Source: Malania oleifera (Eukaryota; Streptophyta; Magnoliopsida; Santalales; Ximeniaceae). From it: 64,000 nt of DNA. Numbering within the stretch: position 1 is the first letter of the stretch; the number at the start of each line of letters is the position of its first letter. The stretch covers positions 16,398,049 through 16,462,048 of the forward strand of contig NC_080422.1 of the NCBI RefSeq assembly GCF_029873635.1, written 5' to 3'. The notes under the pieces are model-generated. The model had not been told where the DNA came from. It did not search any database and saw only the letters and a program-made list of their open reading frames with translations. Both the position numbers and the translations under genes were made by a program. Below, one piece after another: positions 24,540 to 35,700 of the stretch.

Positions 24540-24700
24540 CTAATTGTTGGAAGTCTAGGGTACAATCTCAGGTTGCACCAATTATAACTAGATCGAAGTA
24601 CTTGGCAATGGCTGAGACTGTCAAGGTAGCATTGTGGTTTAAAGGATCATTCAAGGAGTTGGTGTTCAGTTAGGTGGAGTTCCTGTTACCACTAATAAGT
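24540..24700 (+). pseudogene. copia RNase H fragment
   Basis: The plus strand reads through APIITRSKYLAMAETVKVALW, which aligns with the copia RNase H end (typically ALSTTEAEYMAMTEAVKEAIW), then breaks down. It lies upstream of a polypurine tract and an LTR, which is the correct position for the 3' end of a copia pol. Confidence 0.7.
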
Positions 24701-24835
24701 TCAAACATAGTTTGGACTTGGTTTACGTCTTTAGGTGTTAAACAGGAGGCGGTCCCAATCTACTGGCCTGAGTGGAGCAGCGGGGTTATGCTTTCGGATT
24801 TCTCCTAGGTGGTGAATATTCACCAAGGTGGAGAT

Positions 24836-25391
24836 TATTGGGGATGTGGTTCATATTTTGAGTCGAACACATGCACTAACGGAAAGCATCATGCAGCGAG
24901 GAACAAAGAGAGAAGGTTGCAGGAAGCAAACTATCGACGGTTGGGCCTAATCGTCGACGATTTCAGGATAGTTTGCAAGGAATTGCAAATTGACGATTAC
25001 GCTTACTCACGTCTCAAAATTTCAAATCGGAGATCAGTAAATTGGGAGGTTTTGGAGGATTTTCCTCCGAAAGATCGCTACAGAAGTGTTTTAGAGATAT
25101 AGTAGAAGTCTTCTGTACGCATAGGGTTAGTATATAATCTTATCATGTAACCCTAATTTGATAAGCTTGATGTAAGCTTCATTGTGATAGCGAAAAATAA
25201 TCGCTGCTTCTATGGACGTAGGCAAATTTCCGAATCACGTAAATTCTTGTGTCTTTGATAATTGCTTTCGTTTATTCTCTTTGTATGTGATTGCTTCTTT
25301 CGTATTATTCATCATTGAGTGATTGCATTGTTTGTTCCGTGATTGTTTTGTGAGTTTGTATGAGAGCTTCCGCTGCACGCGCTCGGTAACA
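24836..25391 (+). mobile_element. copia LTR flanked by internal sequence on both sides
   Basis: The left side has a purine-rich CAAGGTGGAGAT (about 24823-24835), the classic copia polypurine tract, preceded by an RNase H relic. The LTR starts TATTGGGG, with TG mutated to TA, and ends GGTAACA. The right side has TTGATATCAGAGCG (25395-25408), a slightly mutated initiator-Met primer site. A normal LTR has only one of these neighbours. A palindrome cluster (24931-24965) sits upstream of a TATA-like TATATAATC near 25132. Overlapping open frames are incidental. Confidence 0.7.
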
Positions 25392-25409
25392 CAATTGATA
25401 TCAGAGCGC

Positions 25410-25990
25410 CAATTGTTCACAACACAATCAATAAATAAATTTTCGATTTAAGACATCATTAGAATTTGATATCTCTAAATTTTAACCCAAATTAAAGCAA
25501 ATCTTCATTTTTAATTGTATTTGATATATAAAGAAAATAAAATGGAAAATGAATTCCCATCTTAATTCCCTTTCCTTCTCTTTTTCCAAAAAAAAAAAAA
25601 TTGGTCCAAACAAACTCGTAATGATCAGTTTTATTGGTTAAGATTCAATTCTAAAATTAACATTATAATTAAATTAGTTAAACAATATATTACTTTTGCT
25701 AATTAACTTGTTACTAAGATTTGCTTGTGTTCTAAAAATTTTCTTATTATTCTTTGTTTTATCATTACTTTTAAATTATTGGCATAACAATTATCAAAAA
25801 AATAAAATAAAATCTAACAAATCATTCACTTCCTCTTATACTTATGAATCTCCCCAATTTTTGTATGCAATTAAATATTATATATTTGAAAATGGTCTCC
25901 TTAATTAGATTTGAAAATTGAGGGTTGACATTGAAATCGTAATGCCAGCATGCTCACAATTTTGGCTAGTCAACTTAAACTCCCCATAGC
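25410..25990. other. AT-rich spacer, nothing recognised
   Basis: It follows the copia primer-binding site, but no gag sequence is visible. It is low complexity with no credible frame. Confidence 0.5.
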
Positions 25991-26002
25991 CACTAGCCAA
26001 AA

Positions 26003-26221
26003 CATTTTATTTTTTTTTATAACTCGGGGACTCCAGCTACCATCATGTCACTCTGGACACTATAGTGTGGCACCAAACCCCGGGGGGTGAAAGTCGTCCG
26101 CCCATTGACACACTCCTGGTAATTCACTGGTATATTGTCTCAAGGTGGAATTAAACACGTGACCTTAGGGTCAGCAACGTCACAGGTCGCCCTAACCACT
26201 TGAACTGGCCTGACCGGACAT
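26003..26221 (-). mobile_element. SINE (tRNA-derived)
   Basis: On the minus strand it begins GGTCAGGCCAGTTCAAGTGG (box A region) and has GTGTTTAATTCC as box B about 40 bases on. It ends in an A-rich tail (TTATAAAAAAAAATAAAA). Flanking direct repeats CACTAGCCAAAA (25991-26002) and CACTAGCAAAA (26222-26232) differ by one indel, fitting a target duplication. The body differs from the SINE at 2446. Confidence 0.75.
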
Positions 26222-26234
26222 CACTAGCAAAAAT

Positions 26235-27585
26235 GTGACCAACTGCCATAGTAGCATTGGCCAGTAACTAGGGGATGACACAAGAAGGGAGAGCAAGGGA
26301 AGGGTAGTAGGATGCCTACATACGTGCCTATGACGGAATCCCGCGATGGATTACCCATTATAAATAGCATTTTTGTAATAATTCTTTGAGTTTAATGCAC
26401 TATTTAAAATTCAAAAATAGTTAAAAAGTAGACTAAAGGATACGAATGCATTAAATTGAAAGAAAAGAAATTAGAGAGAAATAAAATGGAAAATAAAGAT
26501 CTCATACAAATAAATTTCATTTTACCAAATTCTTCATTTTGAAATTAAAGGAGAGAATAAAAATTTTAAATTTTCAAATGAAAAAAAATAAATAAATCTA
26601 GTAAGACTAAATTACAGCCAACGTACGTACAGAAAAGTCCCTTCAAATCTTTATTAGTTTGTTGATACACTTAATTGCGTATTTGTCTAGCAAATATTGT
26701 GGTTCTAGTATGGTAAATATTGTTTTGTTAGGTTGTAAAAGAGTCACTTGTTTTGTACCTATAATTTAGTTATTTGCACATTTTTTTGGAACATTTTTGA
26801 AGAGAAATATTTTTTATTCTTATGTTTGAGTTAGATTTTACTATTGTTGCACAATTATTTTTAAATGAAAATTTTTAACACTCCATTACTTTGTATTATG
26901 GTTTTATATTTTTTGAGCTAAGGAATTGAAGGTTACCTTGTTTGCGAAATTATTTATGAACACCTTAAAATTAGTTCGTCATAACGTTTTCAATTGATAT
27001 AGGTGGGTTTAAAGGCTTCTCGATAATAGGAGGTCTTGAATTTGATTTTACACTAAGGTTAATCCTTGATTTATTAGAAGATAATAGTTTCAAGTTAGGG
27101 TTCCAATGAAAATTCTTCATCATATGTTTTTAAATAATTGATAATTTTATTTTTGAGTTTTTTTACGGTTACCGGAATGTAATTATTCATGGTTAAGAAA
27201 ATATTTTTTTTAAATTCTTTCATATTAATAGAGTAGATTATTTAATTAAAACTCAATGAAAACTATGATTCATATAAACATACTCAAGATTTGTTTGACT
27301 AAAGGAAAAAAAATGAAAAATAAGAAGAGAATTCATTTTTTATTATATTTTCTTTTTGTATTAAATAATTTTAAAATATAAAATTTATTTTAATATCTTT
27401 GTGTAAAGGAAAAATTAAATGTTAATTATGTGCGGGATTCAAATTTTTGTTTGATATGATATTTTTTATATTTTTCCTGAAAAAAAAATATGGAAAAGAA
27501 AATTTCTTCATGTTTTTTTGAATTTTAAACTGCATCAAAAACATTTTGAATAATATTTAAAACCAAAAACAATGCAGGTAAAGGC
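26235..27585. other. AT-rich intergenic sequence, no gene seen
   Basis: Mostly A/T runs with no long frame on either strand and no repeat structure that I can define. Confidence 0.5.
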
Positions 27586-27587
27586 GG

Positions 27588-27592
27588 AAAAA
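27588..27592 (-). terminator. Pol III terminator of tRNA-Val
   Basis: Five T residues on the minus strand directly after the discriminator base, the standard RNA polymerase III stop. Confidence 0.85.
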
Positions 27593-27665
27593 TGATGCTG
27601 CCCAGGATCGAACTGGGGACCTTTAGTGTGTAAGACTAACGTGATAACCACTACACCACAGCATC
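27593..27665 (-). tRNA. tRNA-Val (anticodon UAC)
   Basis: The 73-nt minus-strand sequence folds fully. The acceptor GATGCTG pairs with CAGCATC (7/7) and the discriminator is A. The D arm is GTG...CAC. The anticodon stem is TTAGT/ACTAA with loop CTTACAC, so the anticodon is TAC. The T arm is CCCAG-TTCGATC-CTGGG. Box A (TGGTGTAGTGGTTATC) and box B (AGTTCGATCC) are intact and there is no intron. Upstream are a TATA-like TTATATAA about 30 bp away and CAACATTAAAC just before the gene, the CAA and TATA features typical of plant nuclear tRNA genes. No CCA is encoded, as expected for a nuclear gene. It looks functional. Confidence 0.95.
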
Positions 27666-27669
27666 CGTT

Positions 27670-29600
27670 TAATGTTGGAAAAAGTATGACCTTATATAAT
27701 ATCAAAGAAGCTGCGAATCAAAACAAAACTTAATGAAGATGGGAACCTGTTTTTCTTTGTTTTGTTTGAGGACTAGGGAACCTTTAAGTTAAGTTATAAC
27801 TACTTATAAATGTTTTTGAAATTTTAATTTAATTTAATTTTTTATATTTTATTCGACTTAATGTGCACTAATTGAATTTCTGATGTTCATTTATTTAATT
27901 AATTTGTTATGACTCATAATAAATCAAAAAATAAAGTAAAAAATTTAAAATAATATGTGGGAATAGTTGATTATTTCATTAATAAAAAATTTTACATAAA
28001 TAATTAAAATTTTATTTTATATAAATAAATTGCTCGTAAAAGAAATTTAGTTAACCCATAATGCAATAACTGGCAATATTAAAATTTTAATAATACCCAC
28101 TACCATTTCACTGCAAACTTTTGAAAACTACACAATTTTTCAAACAATTAAGCTTTATGATGAGATGTGGACTTAAAAAGGTACATGCGAGCAATGTTTA
28201 ATTACAAAACTCAATGATGACATCCCTCAGATCCACTTGCACCAGCTCTCGCCTCCTCCTTGATTTAGAAGTTGATAGGGACTGATAAATAATCATTGAA
28301 AATTCGGTATGAAAAAATAAAATTTATTAATTGTATGTAAACTTTTATTTCATTATTTTATTCTACTTTACAAATCAAATATGATGCGAAATGGAAGACC
28401 AGAGCTTACATGGGGACAAGTTTTCAAGACCACACTCCATTCAAAAAAGGCTGAGCACTCTAACAGTTGAAGGAAAAAAGTCATAAAGGTATTATAGCAT
28501 AGCCTTCATTTTCTGTTTACTGCATCATGCGGGAATCAATTTTTGACCTATTATTCTCACAACAGAAATTATAGAGTAATATAGCTCATACCAGTTAATG
28601 CTATTTCCTAGTGGGAAGACCATATTTAAACCATGCCCCAGCTTATGCATATACACAATGCAATAAAAAGAAAAATTTTAAAATTAAAAAAGTGATGATT
28701 TAGGTGGTTCGGCAATGTACCTGCTTCTATGAAACCTATGTACAATTTTCACTAGACTGCTTTTGATTAATTCTAAGCTACGAGCATGTATATTTGACGG
28801 TCCGGATGAAGTTGAGTCTTTATTTGAAATTTAAAGATTTAAAAGAGAAGTAAATGTAAAATTGAATCAAGTCGAATTCAGTTTTGTTCAAGCCCCCACT
28901 TCCAAGTTCTTAAAAGGCATTATCATTACATTAACCACACATTTTATGTATAGGAATAAAATGAAATTAGACCTAAACTTTATAAAATTTTGATTTAGTC
29001 ATACTTTTTATTCAAATTTTTTTCATTTCATTCTACTCCACAAATAAAATAAGATGTAATTATAAATTCCAAACTTGAATTCAATGTAATGTTAATTTAG
29101 GAAGAAAAAAAATACAAACAAGCATAAAATTTGTTTAATTTCATAAAACTTCAAATTCAAGGCTTCAACTCATCTCAAAAACCAACGTGCAAGTTTTTAA
29201 GGCGATATATGTAATATAAATTCCACCTTGCTCAGTAGAAGCTGTCCCTCTTGAAAATACTGCATAACAATCAAAGACAGAAGAAAATCTATGGCCAGCC
29301 TATTTAACTCCTCAATAAGGCTCATGATGAATCGATAAATAATGAACTCGAGAATAATGATTCTATATTTGTCAAAAAAAAAATGATTTTCTGCACAACA
29401 CCTCTCACTTGTACCGGGCTTCAAGATAACTCTTACTTAGCATGACTTGCTTCTCTTATGTACAAACTTCACAGAAAGGAGAATACTAAACAAAATAGTT
29501 CATGCTAACCCAGGCAAGAAAATAATGCAAATGCCTTGAATATATTGATCATTCCAAAGTTCACGGAGACACTACTTGTTTCAATAATGCTACAACATCA
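27670..29600. other. AT-rich spacer between tRNA-Val and CENP-C, nothing recognised
   Basis: No open frame with a recognisable domain. The left part may include the CENP-C 3' UTR close to 29.6 kb. Confidence 0.5.
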
Positions 29601-29666
29601 GGCTTCTGAAAATGCAGCTAAGAAGGCTGCAAAAATATTTATAAAAACGAAAAGCAGGAAGGGGCC

Positions 29667-29794
29667 TCAATGAAGAGCTGCTAGTTCGACAAGCTCTTTG
29701 TATTCATCAGAGACATAGGACTTCACCTTCATGGTGGGTTTCCCTTCACCCTTCGCCGGTGACACATACTTCAAGCCAATCACCGTAGCCAAGC
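29667..29794 (-). CDS. CENPC: CENP-C exon 13 (C-terminus and stop)
   Basis: 128 bp, acceptor TGTTTCAG. Encodes [18 protein letters not shown]...[19 protein letters not shown] then TGA at 29669-29667. It matches the Arabidopsis C-terminus almost residue for residue. There is no C-terminal cupin domain as in animal and yeast CENP-C, which is usual for plants. Confidence 0.95.
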
Positions 29795-32700
29795 CTGAAA
29801 CAAGATACAATCCAATTAATCTATTTAACCAACATTCAAAGAATCCAGTGAAGCAAGCTTGGCTTTATTATTTATTGAATTATGGGCATTTTGATCATTC
29901 ATACTTCATGAGTGTGTGAGTCTGCTGTGTGTAGGTCAGCCTGATCTGTGTCGAACCTACTCTCAAGCCAAAGCCAGGTGTGCCTAAGTTTTTGAGAGCC
30001 GGAATGCATGGGCTTTAAAAACTGGGCCAAACATTGCCCAGATTAGGCAGAAAATAAGAATCCTTTAAAGCACATGAGAACATGTGAATCAAATGAGTTA
30101 CTGCACCAATGGATAATGTTATCGCAATTATATCACTAGCCATTTTATTAAACAATTTAACAATCCCAAGTAGAAACCCAACCATGGTCTGTGAGAGCAT
30201 ATGATCTCAGGCCCAATGCTTTCTCCCATCTCATTCTTCTCTCTTCTACTTTCTAACCCCAACCTTAATTTTCATCATCCAGCCAAATTAATACAACGAA
30301 AATCACACCAAGATGTATAATTTAATGGTTTTTTGTTACCTTAAATGCATATGTTTTAAAAGAAGGATTCTTAAATACAAATAAGTGAAACTTCCCCAAC
30401 AGATGCAGCTACTTGGGAGGGGGAACGAACAAGTTTCCATCTACATTTAGGTTGTGCTTGAGGGCATGACTTTTGGCATTGGATTTGGATTAGTGTAGAT
30501 TTGGGAGAAGAAAAAACATTCAACACAGTTTTGTAATGCATTTTATCTAAACCCACACAAATTAAAATCTACATTTCAAATTCTAAACTCCCAAACACAG
30601 GGTTGTAAATTTTGCAGGAATTTTGAAAGATTGATTGAAATCCCTTGATTAATCAATTTGCAAATGCATAGCACAAAAAACAGCATTCACAGTTATAGAT
30701 ATTTTGATGTCGGTTATAGCTAGATGATATCAAAATACCCACACGTGCATGCACACACGTGTAAAACAAAACCCTATGATGCTGCCACATCAATACTAAT
30801 GCGGATTGTGAACGTCTCAACATGCCATTTCAACCCTTCTACATACAAAACAAGGAAATATAAATGCATATTAACAGGTATATTTGCAAGGAAAGAAACA
30901 AGGATCAATAAGTCCATCAAAATACAGAAACCACCTTGTTCAGCATGTGATATGTCCATCAAGGATTTTGTGATACTAGGAAATCTATGCTATTAATTGA
31001 AAATGTGTAGCTAGAAATGGTTTGTTCAGGAAATAATACATTGTATCTCCACTGTTATGAAGGGATGCATTGTTCCTTAAATAACCAATACATTGTTCCT
31101 TAAATAATACATCGTTCAGGAAATAAAAATTTCCATTTTGATGTCTACTTTTGTTCTCATTTTCGTAAGTTCCTTAAATACCCAATAATTGCTCATCTTC
31201 TGTACTAAGCAAAACTGCATCATAGTAAATATATATCTCTAATACCTAAAATTTGAGACCTACCGAGATGCAAGCCAGTGACTAGATGTTATATAAAATA
31301 ATGAAATAAAATGATGTTTTTCAAATAAAACGAGGTTATTTATAATTATTAGAACATGAAATAGTATTCTGGACATTAAACATTTGTGCATGCAATATTA
31401 GGTAAGACGTCATTTTTGAATTTAATTGAACTGATGGTATTTCACCTTTCAACCTTAGTAAAACAAGCCATATATTGTCACGGCACAACAGAAAAACTAA
31501 TACATATGGATTCAAGTTGATATTTACTCACTTTGATGTACACGTCCATATAAAAACCTTTCACCTTTCCAATACTCCAAAGGCCTCATCCTGATTCTGG
31601 TGCTTCGCCTAACCCCAGCTTCCCATGAGGCACCAGCCCCTGCAGAGATAACAAATATAATCTAGATCAATCACAACAAATAAAAAATCCGATGATGGCT
31701 GGTGTGAATTGATCCATGCATACCTGCAAGGCTTTGCCTTTGAGAAAATTTCATTCTTTTATGTCTTCTGCATGGAGGTGTGTTTGCTTTGCTTTGCTCA
31801 CCCAATGCTACTACAGAAGGTTCCTGAATATTTTCAGCCATAGCACACCATCAGAAAGCACAAAGTCAACTATTGGACTCATTAAAGTCAGACGGACTCA
31901 AGAGAGGAAACAACAGTATGAAAGCATGATTCTTAAAATGAAAATATCTCTGGCAATATTTTATGCTGAACAACTTCTTTTCTTTCACATGTTCAAAATA
32001 GTTCTTTTTCCATAAATACCCTATGCATCAGATAAACTAATGCTGCTTCATTTTTCAGACACCAGACCAGATACTTAAAGCTATGAGATGAATCGCAAGC
32101 ATATCACCACAGTCAAACTCTTAAGAATTAATTCTTTCTGCCATGGGATATATGAGATTTTGTATGCTCTTCTTAAAGCTTGATATCCATTCTTGGCCCA
32201 CAACCTAATAGTTTAAACTTTTAAGTAAAGTGGTAATTTAACATGGTATCAGAGCTGGTTACCAGGATTTATTGTGTTCTAGTCTTGTTGCCCACGTTTA
32301 CTGTGCGGTATTTAAAAAAATTATTGTGTTCCCTATCATGGGTGTTATTTATCATGTGTTTATCTCTCCACGAGATGTTGGGCTGCACGTGCAAGGGAGT
32401 GTTAAAGATTGATATTTATCGTTGGCCCACAACCTAATAGCTTAAGCTTTTAGGTAAAGTGGTAATCAAACAAGTCTCATTCACTGAAAAGCTGAAACAG
32501 CAAAAACCCCATCCTTGTAGCAAACTCAGAGGAGTATTGCTGGATTTATTTAATCAGGCAAGAAAGCAAAATATAACTTAAAACTGACCACAAAACAGGC
32601 ACACTGATAAGTATTTCAAAACAAGGGCTTCACCAAAACACATAGGTTACGTGGAGCATCTCCACTTGTTCCTAATTGCACCAAAAAAATCACCAAAATA

Positions 32701-35700
32701 CAAGTGCAAACCATTACATTATAAAAGATTTCATAAAAAAAAAATTAAAGGTCTGTTAGGTATTATTTCAGTTTTCTGTTTTCTATCTTGTTTCTGTATA
32801 GCAAAGAAACAGATTGTGATAATTTACATTGTCAGTTTTCTATTTCTATTGTCTATTTTTAATTGGTTTCCCTAAACCACATTTCACGATTTCCAGTTGT
32901 TTTCTCAAACTGCAACCAGAATAGTTTAACATCCAGAATTAACTAGTGTGGATTAAATCATTCATTTGTACATAATTTTTTATTAAAACTAAAATAAAAG
33001 GACCATGTGTTAAAATATAATTAAAATAAAAATATCCATAAATTTTCTAATATTTGAAAAAAAAATAATCAGTCATTTAAAAATATTTTGCAATTTTCAA
33101 TTTTCCTATCCAATAAGATTGTTGTTGTAACACTAAACAATATATTTTGAAATATAATAATTAAGTAAAATAAATATAATAATTTATATTTTTACAATAA
33201 TATTATTAAATTTGTAATCTTTTGTATTTTTTATTTTAATTACATTTCTAATAGTTCTTTGGTGTAAAGACAAAAATGATAGTTGTTCAATCAAATTTTT
33301 AATTTGTTTTAGCTTTAGAAATATTAACTAAACAAGTTGCAATTTTGGGTCCCTACTTGCAGCAAAATAACCAGAATACATGTGCAAAACATTACATTAT
33401 ACAAGGCTTCATTTTCAAAACAAATTACAAAGAAAAGATTCAAGTAGAAACAAAAAATACAAGTGTAACAATCTTGGGCACGACTCCAGTGAAGTATTGT
33501 CCATTTTGACCCATTGGTCTCACAAGCAAGGTCAAATTTCGAAGCACTCCAAAAGTACAAAAATTTTGATTTCGATGTCAATATCAATTTCGATTTGGAA
33601 AAAAAAAAAAATGAAAATCAGAAGTAAAGCATGGAATTCTTTTATGAAGCTTTGGAAATGATTAATAGACATAATAATGTAAGTTTTAGGACTAATATAT
33701 TACAAGTAAATACATGTACGCTGTGTATGAGGTGGAGAAGTTGTAACATAATATGTGCATCAAACATATTTGTAAGATAATGTACGTTAAACATATTTAG
33801 TGAATTAGCTAATACAAATGAAATTAATAAATCATTTAAATATTATTTATTATAAAAATAATGATAATTTAGACATGAATGGTTAAATAAAATGTTGTTG
33901 TAGGTTTATTTTTCCATATAATTTCAAAAGCACTTGTAATGATCTTTTGTTTTGATAAAAATAAATAAAATAATTTGAGAGAGAAATTTCACTTCATTCC
34001 TAAGTCTCTCATTTGAATTCCGAGGAGATCTCATTTTATAGTTCAAATTTTGACAAGTTTCACTAAAATTTCAAGATTCCGATAAATTTCTCATTGAGAT
34101 TTCGATGGAAAGTATGCAATACGAAAATCGATTGCCATTTCGATTTTGAGGGTCACAGAAACCAAAAATTTTGAATGAAATTTCGACAATTCGTGAAAAT
34201 TTATGACCATGTTCACAGGTTTGTCCTATAAAAGGTGCCTCCTCACATAGTTGGAGCCTAACCATCCTTCTAAGCCTAAGATTTCCCTACTACACATCCA
34301 ATGTGGGACTATGACATCTTGTATTATCTCTGACACCCTCATCAAGGTGTCTTCGGCTCCACATGATAGTACCCCTAAGTGGCTATAATGCCAAATGTAA
34401 CGGTCTTGGGCTCAACTCTAATGAGGTATTGTTTGCTTTGGCCCACTAGCCTCACAAATTTGTGCTATAAAAGGCGTCTCCTCAGATAGTTGGAGCCCAA
34501 ACCATCCTTCTAAGCCCAATATTTTCCTAGTACACATCCGATGTGAGGCTGTGACAAATATTTAACTTCTGAATCAAAGCAGATTAATAGCCTCCTAATT
34601 AAGGGGAAAAAAGTCTATGCTGTAGCAAAAGCTAACATCATATATAAACAAAATAATTTTAAAAATAGCTTGGAAAGGATGTCACTAACCTTGAGGTGCT
34701 GTTCTGCACAAATGTCTGGGGGATTTGCAGGACCTCCCATTGCATTGGGTTCAGATGCAGCAGGAATTGATTGATCTATCAAAGAAATTAAGAAGTGTAT
34801 TAAACATCATAACTTGAAATCACTCCCAACCATAATTCTAGGAATAAAATCAATTATCAATTTGATTCCCAACCAAAACAATACAAATATCATGTATGAA
34901 TCAGAAAAGCATATGAAACAGCTGAATTTTATGGCAATTCACATTAATAGAGTTGTATCAATTGAATCAGTAGACTCAAAAGCTATCAAGTTGATCAGAG
35001 AAAAATTCAAAATTGACCCTTTTTTTCATTTTCTTCTCTTCCAAAAGCTTCTTTTATAAATCCCCATATGAAAAGCTTCATAAGCCCCTCTAATATTGTT
35101 TTGTGCTGGAAAAGGGAAAAAAAATTTTCCCACCAACAGATCACTTTTTTAGAAAAGGATGGTTTCCTTTCTGCTGCAAATTCTATTCTTCCAAGTTTCT
35201 AAAGACAGAAGCAGTAAAACCATAAAAAGGGTCCAACTTTTAAGAAAAGAATAAAAAATCAAGTGTTTGACTATAGTTGGATTGTTTAAAATGAAGATTT
35301 TCCAGCTTTAAAGAATCTTCAAGATGAAATTTTATAATCCTAAAGATTGTTTCATGTTAAAATAGGCCATTTCATGTTAAAATAGGCCAAACCTGGTGAC
35401 ATTTCACTTGCTTTTTAGCATTTTAAGAATTGGAGTCTACCATTTATAATTCTTCTAAGTTCTTTATGGAAAAACAATAAAAGTGTTCGACTTTTAAAAA
35501 ATAATATTGATTTTAAATTTTAAATTTTTAAAAGAACGATAGTGTTTGGCTGTAGTTAGTTTTTAACTGAAGTTTTTCCAGCTTCAAACTATGAAGACTC
35601 CTTAAGGTGAGCTTATTATACATTCTTCTTACATTCCACCGCGTTATATTAGTCATCCAGCATGTGATACTGCTCTGTTTGTTAGAGAGTCAGTAAGGGT

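Noticed and set aside
24809-25102. 97-codon frame as a small gene
   Set aside because: It runs across a copia polypurine tract and into the LTR, and shows no family match.
27593-27665. tRNA start at 27666 instead of 27665
   Set aside because: Starting one base earlier gives a G-A mismatch at the acceptor end. Starting at 27665 gives seven perfect pairs and an A discriminator.
31700-35600. Exons 10-11 as a decayed pseudo-duplication
   Set aside because: Both exons are open, have consensus splice sites and preserve phase, so I keep them in the gene model, though only transcripts can confirm use.
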